NCBI GenBank assembly: GCA_015068085.1
Contig: SVLF01000025.1
Coordinates: 1-39,700, forward strand
Source of the DNA: Oscillospiraceae bacterium
Lineage (GTDB): Bacteria; Bacillota; Clostridia; Oscillospirales; JAAYXM01
DNA length: 39,700 nucleotides
Reading direction: 5' to 3'
Shown piece after piece: positions 33,595-39,700 of this stretch. Under the pieces are notes generated by a model. It did no database searches, was not told the DNA's origin, and saw only the letters and a list, made by a program, of their open reading frames with translations. Every line of letters begins with the position of its first letter. The first letter of the stretch is position 1. A program made the translations under genes and the position numbers.

Positions 33595-34389
33595 CTATCG
33601 TTTTTTCACAAGATATTTTGCAGACACCCAGCCTGCCGCGATCCTCGCCCAGCCGTTCTTTTCTTCAAGCACAGTTACCGCATCGCCGTTATACAGCTTT
33701 CCGACGCGTTTATTCAATATGCCCGCACCCGAGCGCACATTGAGCGATGTTCTCACCTTTACATAGCGGATATCCCCGCCGCGAATCCACACTCCGATAA
33801 AACCGCGGACGCGTCTGCCGGAAAAATGATTGCCGAGCGGCGCGTAAAACTGCGTGCTACCTCCGCCGTCAAGATTTATTGCGTTCACTGCACCAAACGA
33901 CACAAACGCACGGCGAAGCTCCGCCGGAGTTGCGCCTCCGCTATCAGGAAGAAGCGCGATGAAAAGCGTGCTCTCCGACACACCTATCGCCGTTCTGCCG
34001 CGACGTCCGGAAATTCCGGCAGGAACAGCGGTTTCCTCTTTTCCGTTCCGGACAAGCACGGGGTATGCGCCGATATAATCCGCGGCACCGACGTTATTCT
34101 TATATGAAAAGACTGCCGTTTTATTATCCGGAAAAGCGATTCCATAGCCTTCGGTAAGGCGATGTATCACTCCGCCGCTGACAACATCGCTTGCCGCCTT
34201 ACGCGTCTTAAAGTCAAACAGCTCAGCATTGAAAAGAAAATCCGGTGCCCGTCCACGGAGCTTGGTTATCCGTGCGTATGCACCTTTCACTTCCTCGTTG
34301 CCGTTTTTCGCGCCAAAGTATCCTATGTGCTCAATGTCATTCATCGGCACGGAATACATTTTCCCGCCTTTAAACACGTTTGATGTCAT
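33595..34389 (-). CDS. Phage lysin-like protein: phosphodiester glycosidase (NAGPA) domain plus SH3b
   Basis: 264 aa. Residues ~15-205 carry the phosphodiester glycosidase (PF09992) signature NAINLDGGGSTQFY, preceded by GRRGRTAIGVSESTLFIAL. Residues ~207-264 are a bacterial SH3 domain (YVKVRTSLNVRSGAGILN, GWARIAAGWVSAKYL), normally a cell-wall anchor. It sits in the lysin position between holin (4-bp overlap, ATGA) and XhlA, so a wall- or glycopolymer-cleaving role at lysis is likely. It has no signal peptide, as expected for a holin-dependent lysin. The bond cut is unknown; no amidase or muramidase motif is seen. Confidence 0.75.
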   Translation of the reverse strand: MTSNVFKGGKMYSVPMNDIEHIGYFGAKNGNEEVKGAYARITKLRGRAPDFLFNAELFDFKTRKAASDVVSGGVIHRLTEGYGIAFPDNKTAVFSYKNNVGAADYIGAYPVLVRNGKEETAVPAGISGRRGRTAIGVSESTLFIALLPDSGGATPAELRRAFVSFGAVNAINLDGGGSTQFYAPLGNHFSGRRVRGFIGVWIRGGDIRYVKVRTSLNVRSGAGILNKRVGKLYNGDAVTVLEEKNGWARIAAGWVSAKYLVKKR

Positions 34390-34673
34390 ATGCCGTTATC
34401 TCCTATCTGCTTTACAATATTTGCAACATACACTGCCGCCATACCGCAGATTATTCCGCGAAGCATAAACTCCGTGACAACACCGCCGGTATATGCGAAA
34501 TTAAGAAGCTCGAACCCCACGCCGAGGATAATCGCCGCAAGCGGGATGAATCTGTCGTCAAAAAACTTTGCCTTTTTAAGCGCAAAGCACACGCCGTAAA
34601 CCGCGGCAATAACTATGTACAAATCCGCTGTCACAAGCGACAAAAAGGTTTCGCTTATCATACTTTCCGTCAT
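34386..34673 (-). CDS. Phage holin
   Basis: 95 aa with three hydrophobic segments (ADLYIVIAAVYGVCFAL, FIPLAAIILGVGFELLNFAY, EFMLRGIICGMAAVYVANIV) and a charged tail. It is directly before the lysin with an ATGA overlap and overlaps the gene upstream in the same way. The Hol44-type 'phage holin family' fits its size and topology. It would form the membrane pore that starts lysis. Confidence 0.75.
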   Translation of the reverse strand: MTESMISETFLSLVTADLYIVIAAVYGVCFALKKAKFFDDRFIPLAAIILGVGFELLNFAYTGGVVTEFMLRGIICGMAAVYVANIVKQIGDNGI

Positions 34674-35056
34674 ACCTCTTCACCTCCGTATACGTCAATT
34701 ATATCAACCGCACGTGACTTTGCGGCGGCAATAAGCGCACTTGTATATTTCTCGCGGTACATTTCCGCATTATACAGCTCGCCGTCGTCCATACAAAAAT
34801 ACGATGCAACTCCGTATGGCAGTGCGACTCCGCAAATGGCATAAGACATATCCACATCGTCCTCCATACTCTCCACGGTGGGCGGAGCCTCAAGCTCTTT
34901 ATCTCCACGGCTTGCCCTGACAGAGTTTTCATACGGCAACGCCTCACAAATGAGCAGGTTCAGTATCTCCGTGAATTTATCGTAAAACATTTTGTCCTCG
35001 CCCTCGTTTTCAAGCATGATCGCAAGGGTTCTTTTATATATATCATATGCTTTCAT
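34670..35056 (-). CDS. Phage hypothetical protein, possible head-tail adaptor
   Basis: 128 aa, acidic and mostly helical (MKAYDIYKRTLAIMLENEGE, DKFTEILNLLICEALPYENS, then MEDDVDMSYAICGVALPYGV). There is no membrane segment or enzyme motif. A small helical protein just after the capsid gene fits a head-tail connector or adaptor, but I do not recognise the family. It ends with an ATGA overlap into the holin gene. Confidence 0.55.
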   Translation of the reverse strand: MKAYDIYKRTLAIMLENEGEDKMFYDKFTEILNLLICEALPYENSVRASRGDKELEAPPTVESMEDDVDMSYAICGVALPYGVASYFCMDDGELYNAEMYREKYTSALIAAAKSRAVDIIDVYGGEEV

Positions 35057-35093
35057 TTTAAATAAATCTCCTCTCTGTCAATTTATAAGTAAT

Positions 35094-35232
35094 AAGGAAT
35101 AGTGAAAAGTGAATATATACGGTATAAAATCGCTTTGCGGTTTTGATTTTAAATCTTTTCGCTTTGCGAAAAATCCCTTACTTATTCCTTATTCACTATT
35201 CCCTTTTCCCTAACCGAAGGCTTACGCCTTCG
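35094..35232. repeat. Hairpin cluster between capsid gene and next phage gene
   Basis: The outer arms are GGAATAGTGAA and TTCACTATTCC (about 35096-35106 and 35192-35202). Inside are AAAATCGC-TTT-GCGGTTTT (35126-35144) and TTTTCGC-TTT-GCGAAAA (35156-35172). Next to the capsid stop is CGAAGGC-TTAC-GCCTTCG (35215-35232). The short-loop chain resembles the arrays at 29-31 kb. The hairpin by the stop may also serve as a partial terminator. Confidence 0.7.
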
Positions 35233-35233
35233 A

Positions 35234-36295
35234 TTATTCTATCTTGCCTTCCGCAACCTCAGACGGAAATGCACCGTCTTTATACGCATACGCACGAACA
35301 ACCGTGCCGTCTGCAACGTTCCAGACCTCTGTTCCGATTTTTGCCGTGGCAGAATATCTCGGGTCCGACCCGTCGATCGTATATTTAATTGCAGCACCGG
35401 CGGTTTCGCAGTTGATTGTTCCATCCGGCAACACTTCAGGTGTTGCACAAATTACGCCTGCTCCGCTTGCAGTGTTTACATCGACGTAAACGCCGTTGCA
35501 CTTTGCACCAAAAACGAAAAGGTCGTAATACTGTCTTCCTTCGAGAAGAGAACCTGAAATTCCCGGCGGGTCCTTGTGGTACTTCGTGTCATTGAGCTTT
35601 ACGGGCGCACATGCCGCGCGCTTGTGAACAATGATGAAGTTTACGTTCTGCGGCCAACGCGAATGCGGAACCTTTACGACGCGCATATTGTCATACGTGC
35701 CCACCTGTCCCTTTGTAAGAGATTTTTCCATAAGCCTGTCACAGCCGTGGAACTCCTCGGAAAGACGAAGCTTCGCATACACTTCACTCGGAACAAAGAG
35801 TGTTCTGTCATATGCCGGAACCTCGCTGTCATCCATAAATGTAGTACCCGCTGTTATGCGTTCACATACATTGGATTTTGAGATTGCTGTGGAGTTTCCG
35901 ACAATCTTTCCCGCAAGCTTTGAAAGACGCTCAAAGCTGTACTTATCCATAAGCGGAATTGCCTGTTCTGCCATCTGAAGCTTAAGCATCTTTCCGGCTT
36001 CCTTAATTCCGTTCTGGTCTGCGTTGTTACCTTTATCGATTGTAAGCGTAAAGCTCTTGTCCTGTGAAAGCGTAAGCTCCTGAACAATGTCTTCCATTTC
36101 TTTGGGTGTGCCGTAACGGTTGGTTCCCGTGCGTGAATAATCCGACATAGGAACGGTAATGGGTGTTGAAATCCTTACCGTCTTAACTCCGGAAAAGCTG
36201 TAAGTGTTGTCAAGGCAATTTCCAAGAAGGCTGTCCTTAACATACTGAGTCTGAATTTCTTTATCGTATTTTGAGTGTAAATTAATTGCTGACAT
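35234..36295 (-). CDS. Phage major capsid protein with C-terminal chitobiase-like domain
   Basis: 353 aa. The core (residues ~1-275) looks like an HK97-fold coat protein of the P22-like or N4 gp56-like type: VRISTPITVPMSDYSRTG, ELTLSQDKSFTLTIDKGNNA, FVPSEVYAKLRLSE, MRVVKVPHSRWPQNVNFIIV, then DLFVFGAKCNGVYVDV. The C-terminal ~70 aa (IKYTIDGSDPRYSATAKIG, VVRAYAYKDG) match the chitobiase/beta-hexosaminidase C-terminal Ig-like domain, a typical surface decoration fused to capsid proteins. It is preceded by AAAGGAAAA and follows the scaffold gene by 35 bp. Confidence 0.8.
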   Translation of the reverse strand: MSAINLHSKYDKEIQTQYVKDSLLGNCLDNTYSFSGVKTVRISTPITVPMSDYSRTGTNRYGTPKEMEDIVQELTLSQDKSFTLTIDKGNNADQNGIKEAGKMLKLQMAEQAIPLMDKYSFERLSKLAGKIVGNSTAISKSNVCERITAGTTFMDDSEVPAYDRTLFVPSEVYAKLRLSEEFHGCDRLMEKSLTKGQVGTYDNMRVVKVPHSRWPQNVNFIIVHKRAACAPVKLNDTKYHKDPPGISGSLLEGRQYYDLFVFGAKCNGVYVDVNTASGAGVICATPEVLPDGTINCETAGAAIKYTIDGSDPRYSATAKIGTEVWNVADGTVVRAYAYKDGAFPSEVAEGKIE

Positions 36296-36330
36296 AATTT
36301 TAATTTTCCTTTCTTTTTAATGATTGTTTT

Positions 36331-36837
36331 TTAAACTGAATAAAATCCTGCGAGGAAATCATCAAGCTCGCTTTCTGTGTTTTCTTCCACAACTGCGCCT
36401 ATAGAACGTTTTCTTGCCGTAGACGTGCTCCGAATCATTTCAAGCTCCCGCTCCTTTTCCTCAAGCAGCTTCTGCTGGTATGCCTCAAGCGGTGTCATAC
36501 CTCCGTTCACAGCATCTCCGAGCTGCTCAAACGCATCGTTTCTTGAAAGCGCCGGGTATGCACGGAACAAGCTTCCCCACGGTCCTGAAAAACCTGTATC
36601 GCGGCTCAGTCTTTCGACCTGTGCAAGTGCACGTGAGCGTGCGTTTTCAATTTCTTCGGCATCAGCTTCCGGGCTTGCCGGTTCTTCCTCTGTTTCATTT
36701 TGGGTTTCAGACACCGCCTCACTCTTCTCCTCTTCGGCGATTTCTGCGGTATCGTTTATTTCGGTTTCATCGTCATCGAAAAGCTTTTCCGGTAACGTGA
36801 GTTCCTGTTCTTGTGTATTATTGCTTTCTTCAAACAT
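36331..36837 (-). CDS. Phage scaffolding protein
   Basis: 168 aa from the ATG at 36837 (MFEESNNTQEQ), chosen for AAAGGAG 8 bp upstream; a longer frame begins in the GC-rich palindromic region. Very acidic in the first ~75 aa (ETEINDTAEIAEEEKSEA), then helical with LFRAYPALSRNDAFEQLGDA and a charged coiled coil ending EELDDFLAGFYSV-like. Composition and position just before the capsid gene are those of scaffolds, which guide capsid assembly and bind through their C-terminus. Confidence 0.8.
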   Translation of the reverse strand: MFEESNNTQEQELTLPEKLFDDDETEINDTAEIAEEEKSEAVSETQNETEEEPASPEADAEEIENARSRALAQVERLSRDTGFSGPWGSLFRAYPALSRNDAFEQLGDAVNGGMTPLEAYQQKLLEEKERELEMIRSTSTARKRSIGAVVEENTESELDDFLAGFYSV

Positions 36838-36997
36838 AATCACAACTCCTTTATATATTTTTCCACCTTCTTTCCGTGCCGGCATCCCCCGCGGCTTCCT
36901 GCCGCCCTCCGTGAGGCCGCCTGTCTTTTGCGCGCATTAAAGCGGCGGACTTCTCATTCCGGCATTTTTCCGCCGGCACCGTTTTGGGTGTTTCTCC

Positions 36998-37078
36998 GGA
37001 ATTCTTCCGCAGGCGTGCGCTCCTGCGGTCAAATCCGGAGCCGTTACCCGGTCTTGCCGGATAACGAAAAGTATTATA
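36998..37078 (-). promoter_or_regulatory. Palindrome-rich control region of the capsid operon
   Basis: Nested inverted repeats CCGCAGG-N8-CCTGCGG flanked by TCCGGA on both sides (about 36996-37040), then a 23-bp near-palindrome GTTA-C-CCGG-TCTTG-CCGG-A-TAAC (37043-37065). A minus-strand TATAAT (37073-37078) lies directly upstream for the capsid operon, but no good -35 at 17 bp, so an activator-dependent promoter is possible. 36838-36995 holds only GC-rich sequence and I see no gene. Confidence 0.45.
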
Positions 37079-37096
37079 TCACTAAAATTATTTTTT

Positions 37097-37140
37097 GTGG
37101 TGCCAAGTTTCTGCCAAATTTCCGCCAAATTTCTGCCAAA
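37097..37140. repeat. Four 11-bp iterons between divergent promoters
   Basis: TTTCTGCCAAA (37108-37118), TTTCCGCCAAA (37119-37129), TTTCTGCCAAA (37130-37140), with a degenerate first unit GTGGTGCCAAG (37097-37107). They lie head to tail at one helical turn each, between the capsid-operon -10 and the tRNA promoter. Confidence 0.75.
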
Positions 37141-37157
37141 TTTTTTTCAAAAAAAGC

Positions 37158-37186
37158 TTGACATTCGCACAAAGTTGTATTATAAT
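37158..37186 (+). promoter_or_regulatory. tRNA promoter
   Basis: -35 TTGACA (37158-37163), 17-bp spacer, -10 TATAAT (37181-37186): a full-consensus strong promoter about 30 bp before tRNA-Met. Confidence 0.85.
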
Positions 37187-37216
37187 AATTAAGCTCGACT
37201 GTTCGAGTTGATATTT

Positions 37217-37293
37217 GGCGGCGTAGCTCAGTTGGCTAGAGCATTCGGTTCATACCCGAACGGTCACTGGTTCAAGTCCAGCCGCCGCTACCA
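37217..37293 (+). tRNA. tRNA-Met (CAT)
   Basis: 77 nt including encoded CCA. Acceptor GGCGGCG pairs with CGCCGCT (G-U at position 1). D-arm GCTC/GAGC, anticodon stem TTCGG/CCGAA with loop TTCATAC, T-arm with GGTTCAAGTCC. The acceptor and anticodon stem match elongator rather than initiator tRNA; a lysidine tRNA-Ile is less likely. Confidence 0.9.
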
Positions 37294-37330
37294 CAGCGGG
37301 ACTCAGGTCTCCCCTGTCCCGCTCAAAAAC

Positions 37331-37405
37331 GGCCCGTTGGTCAAGCGGTTAAGACACCGCCCTTTCACGGCGGTAACAGGAGTTCGATTCTCCTACGGGT
37401 CACCA
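37331..37405 (+). tRNA. tRNA-Glu (TTC)
   Basis: 75 nt with encoded CCA. Acceptor GGCCCGT/ACGGGTC, anticodon stem CCGCC/GGCGG with loop CTTTCAC, T-arm AGGAGTTCGATTCTCCT. It is 37 bp after tRNA-Met and co-transcribed with it. Confidence 0.93.
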
Positions 37406-37471
37406 TAGCAAACAGATAAGAAAATGAAACCAATGCGCTTTAGCTTTTGTTTTATTTTCTTATTTTTGCTA
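37406..37471 (+). terminator. tRNA operon terminator
   Basis: Long AT-rich inverted repeat: TAGCAA and ATAAGAAAAT on the left, ATTTTCTTAT and TTGCTA on the right, loop rich in T. It lies directly after tRNA-Glu. Confidence 0.7.
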
Positions 37472-37505
37472 TATAGTACTTTTACTTGAAAGGAGGCTTC
37501 TGCAT

Positions 37506-38294
37506 ATGATTCAATTTATCGCGTTTTCCGATATGCTGTGCCCGTATGATGCTTCAGCTGCGGAAAATATTCCCCCTGCCTTTGAAGCAAAAATAAAATC
37601 CATATGCGGAGCTGCCTCTAACTGCAGATTTATCGCAACGCTCGGTAATACCGTTGACGGCAAAGCCGATGCCGAAAAAAGCGCCTGCCTTTTAAATAAT
37701 ATTCTCAATGCATTTGACCGCACCGCTTCGATTCATGCGCTCAGAGGCGTATGTGAGAGTGTTATCCCGAAGGATGAGTTTATGCGCATTGCGGAATACA
37801 CTATGCGTTATCGCGCATTTGATGTTTCAGACTACCGTTGCATTTTTCTTGATGCCGTGAGCGATGATAACGGCGGCTTTTATATTGATGATGAACAATT
37901 CGGATGGATATCCCGTCTTCTCGGCAAATCGCACCGTCCGGCAATTATCTTCACCACTATTCCTCTTGCTGTATCTCTGGAGGAATCTTCCGTTCAGACG
38001 ATAAAAAACGCCGATGAGCTTTGTTCCCTTATTGAAAAAAGCAACAAAGTTGCCCTTGTTGTTCAGGGAGCCGGTTCATCCCCTACCCACTTTATTTCTC
38101 ACGGCGTTCCGTACATAACCCTTTCGGCTATGTCCGCATCTGATGATGTTTCGTTCTCTTTGATTTCTGTTTCATCAAAAGGTGTAAGCGTAAACGGATT
38201 CAGTGCGCAGGAAAGCTATGAAATTTCCAATGTTTTCACCAGAAATAAAGAATCTTTTTGGGAAAAGGTAAAATATTTTTTCAAAAAACACTGA
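37506..38294 (+). CDS. Calcineurin-like phosphoesterase-fold protein, probably catalytically inactive
   Basis: 262 aa behind AAAGGAGG. The order of elements follows CpdA-like metallophosphoesterases: FSDMLCPYDA (normally DxH), FIATLGNTVDG (normally GDxxD), ALRGVCES (normally GNHD/E), YRCIFLDAVSDDNGGFYIDD then QFGWISRLL, IIFTTIPLAV (normally H) and VVQGAGSSP (normally GHxH). Each metal-ligand motif is altered while the frame and spacing are kept. It is therefore a likely pseudoenzyme, perhaps a binding or structural protein. It is host-side, after the tRNAs, with no operon partner. The fold call rests on motif order only. Confidence 0.6.
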   Translation: MIQFIAFSDMLCPYDASAAENIPPAFEAKIKSICGAASNCRFIATLGNTVDGKADAEKSACLLNNILNAFDRTASIHALRGVCESVIPKDEFMRIAEYTMRYRAFDVSDYRCIFLDAVSDDNGGFYIDDEQFGWISRLLGKSHRPAIIFTTIPLAVSLEESSVQTIKNADELCSLIEKSNKVALVVQGAGSSPTHFISHGVPYITLSAMSASDDVSFSLISVSSKGVSVNGFSAQESYEISNVFTRNKESFWEKVKYFFKKH

Positions 38295-38335
38295 TGATAA
38301 TAACTCTTTACCCCAACTATTGACAAAGATTCTGA

Positions 38336-38384
38336 TAAAGCAACATCCCTTCCGCTGCGCGGAAGGGATGTTGCTTTATTACGT
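38336..38384. terminator. Strong bidirectional terminator
   Basis: A perfect stem of about 20 bp, 38336-38355 with 38359-38378 (AAAGCAACATCCCTTCCGC and its complement), loop TGC, T-rich on both sides. It separates two convergent genes. Confidence 0.9.
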
Positions 38385-38389
38385 TCGCC

Positions 38390-39646
38390 TTATAATGTTA
38401 CACCGTCTTTAAATATTGCTATATCACGGATATCCTGTTTTTCCGTGGCGGTTTTCTCTCCGCCTGCAACAGCAAGAATATAGCTGAAAAACTCCTCTGC
38501 CGTTGCTTTCATATCAAATCCGTTTGTGACGAGCACACCGGCGTCAAAATCTATCCAAGCACGCTTTTTATCATACAGGGCAGTGTTTGTGGATATCTTA
38601 ACTGTAGGCACGGGACAGCCAAACGGCGTTCCGCGTCCGGTTGTGAAAAGGACAATATGCGCACCCGATACTGCAAGCGCAGTAGATGCAACAAGGTCAT
38701 TTCCCGGAGCAGTGAGAAGATTAAGTCCTTTCACAGAGACATTCTCGCCGTAGTCAAGAACTCCGCAGACCTCTCCAAGGCCTCCCTTTTGTGTGCAGCC
38801 GAGTGCCTTGTCCTCAAGCGTTGTTATTCCTCCCGCCTTGTTTCCGGGTGACGGGTTTTCATCTATCTTTTCGCCGTACCGCATATAGTAGCCTTTGAAA
38901 TCGTTTATCATCTTCACCGTTTTTTCAAAAAGCCCGCGGTTGCGGCATCGGTTCATAAGGATCGTCTCCGCGCCGAACATTTCCGGCACTTCGGTAAGGA
39001 TTGTCGTACCGCCCATACCGCAAAGCATATCAGAAAATTTCCCTACAAGCGGGTTTGCCGTAATGCCGGAAAGCCCGTCGCTTCCGCCGCACTTGAGACC
39101 TATCACAAGCTCGCTTGCCGGAATCTCTTCGCGGCGCAGCTCCTTTGCCGCATCAATAAGCTCACCTACTATACGCACACCCTCAGCGACTTCGTCTTCC
39201 ACGTCCTGAGCGACGAGAAAACGAACTCGCTTTTCGTCATACCCGCCTATAGCTTCCTTCATTTGCTCTACCGTGTTGTTCTCGCACCCGAGCGCAAGCA
39301 CAAGCACGCCCGCGGCATTCGGATGGTTGACAAGCCCCGCGAGCGCGCGCTTTGTCATTTCGTGGTCACCGCCGAGCTGTGAGCATCCGTAAGGATGGGT
39401 AAAAGCATATACACCGTCCACCGAGCCTCGCGGCTCGGATTTTTTTGCGATAATCTCACCGATTGAGTTCACGCATCCAACCGTCGGAATTATCCATATC
39501 TCATTGCGGATGCCAACGCGTCCATCCTTACGGCGATAACCCATAAAGGTCTTCGCCTCAAGCTTTTCGGACTTTGCCTCAACGGGGTTATACTCATACT
39601 CAAGAAGCCCTGCAAGGTTGGATTTTACGTTATGGGTGTGAACGTG
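38390..39646 (-). CDS. uxaA: Altronate dehydratase, 5' end missing
   Basis: About 418 aa visible. It dehydrates D-altronate to 2-keto-3-deoxygluconate in galacturonate breakdown. It aligns by eye with E. coli UxaA throughout: NEIWIIPTVGCVN, FTHPYGCSQLGGDHEMTKRA, VLALGCENN, GLKCGGSDGLSGITANPLVG, LTEVPEMFGAE, NPSPGNKAGGITTLEDKALG and LLTAPGNDLV. It ends AIFKDGVTL, as the family does. The ATG at 39544 is not the true start: the frame is open upstream and encodes HVHTHNVKSNLAGLLEYEYN, the end of the SAF domain. Past about 39646 the sequence folds back on itself, so the rest of the N-terminus is missing. Confidence 0.9.
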   Translation of the reverse strand, partial: HVHTHNVKSNLAGLLEYEYNPVEAKSEKLEAKTFMGYRRKDGRVGIRNEIWIIPTVGCVNSIGEIIAKKSEPRGSVDGVYAFTHPYGCSQLGGDHEMTKRALAGLVNHPNAAGVLVLALGCENNTVEQMKEAIGGYDEKRVRFLVAQDVEDEVAEGVRIVGELIDAAKELRREEIPASELVIGLKCGGSDGLSGITANPLVGKFSDMLCGMGGTTILTEVPEMFGAETILMNRCRNRGLFEKTVKMINDFKGYYMRYGEKIDENPSPGNKAGGITTLEDKALGCTQKGGLGEVCGVLDYGENVSVKGLNLLTAPGNDLVASTALAVSGAHIVLFTTGRGTPFGCPVPTVKISTNTALYDKKRAWIDFDAGVLVTNGFDMKATAEEFFSYILAVAGGEKTATEKQDIRDIAIFKDGVTL

Positions 39647-39700
39647 AAATCCAACCTTGCAGGGCTTCTTGAGTATGAGTATAACCCCGTTGAGGCAAAG
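39572..39700. repeat. Terminal 60-bp inverted repeat (fold-back, likely artefact)
   Basis: 39572-39631 and 39641-39700 are reverse complements with one mismatch, separated by 9 bp. Codons inside uxaA continue correctly to about 39646, then the sequence turns back exactly. A short ACGTT/AACGT microhomology lies at the turn. Confidence 0.9.

Noticed and set aside
36377..36940. 187-aa plus-strand ORF opposite the scaffold gene
   Set aside because: Ser-rich complement of the acidic scaffold sequence; no SD and no family resemblance.
37217..37405. Phage attachment site in the tRNA genes
   Set aside because: No duplicated tRNA 3' fragment is visible elsewhere in the window, and the phage genes abut the 5' side of the tRNA pair, not the 3' side.
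37208..37408. 66-aa plus-strand ORF
   Set aside because: It lies entirely over the tRNA-Met and tRNA-Glu genes; its protein is only their translation.

Overview
The window looks like part of a chromosome contig from a gut-type Firmicute (Clostridia, probably Oscillospirales or Eubacteriales). The reasons are strong SD sequences, Gram-positive-type EPS genes, an XhlA/holin/lysin phage cassette, altronate dehydratase, and dispersed short palindromic repeats of the kind common in those genomes. This placement is inferred from gene style, not from a search.

Layout. (1) 1-13.2 kb, plus strand: the virion genes of a podovirus-like prophage. They are a tail-nozzle protein cut by the window edge, an ejection/internal virion protein, a 2323-aa polyvalent ejection protein (HExxH protease, ADP-ribosyltransferase and LPD-like regions), the portal, a collagen-stalk fibre and a probable receptor-binding protein, followed by a terminator. 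(2) 13.3-29.1 kb, minus strand: a compact AT-rich exopolysaccharide (EPS) operon of 16 genes. Its first gene is an initiating sugar-phosphate transferase. It also encodes glycosyltransferases, a TviB/WbpA-type UDP-sugar dehydrogenase, LicD, a TagD-like cytidylyltransferase, deacetylases, Wzy, Wzx, pyruvyl transferase and an FrhB-like Fe-S protein. (3) 29.1-32.0 kb: an accretion zone. It holds three type I toxin-antitoxin-like modules plus a fourth that has lost its toxin, three arrays of short hairpins, and a KilA-N gene. (4) 32.0-33.3 kb: a DegT/EpsN-like aminotransferase. Its promoter and operator-like palindrome are nearly the same as those in front of the EPS operon. (5) 33.4-36.8 kb, minus strand: a second phage block of scaffold, major capsid, a small unknown protein, holin, a phosphodiester-glycosidase/SH3 lysin and XhlA. 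(6) 37.2-39.7 kb: tRNA-Met, tRNA-Glu, a catalytically dead-looking calcineurin-like protein and altronate dehydratase. The altronate dehydratase runs into a fold-back inverted repeat at the contig end.

How it fits together. The two phage blocks point towards each other and bracket the whole EPS locus. No integrase or terminase is present in the window. One inversion of about 13.2-37 kb would make all phage genes co-directional and put scaffold and capsid downstream of the portal. The EPS locus is therefore either phage cargo or a host locus caught in a prophage rearrangement. The aminotransferase and the EPS operon probably respond to the same regulator through their shared promoter module. 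The EPS operon leader is a roughly 200-nt chain of hairpins.

The strongest candidates for something undescribed are (a) the tandem type I toxin modules, whose 5'-3' long-range pairing, 5' hairpins and antisense terminators co-vary between copies, and (b) the modular hairpin arrays, one of which forms the EPS operon leader and whose stems are exchanged between copies while staying self-complementary.
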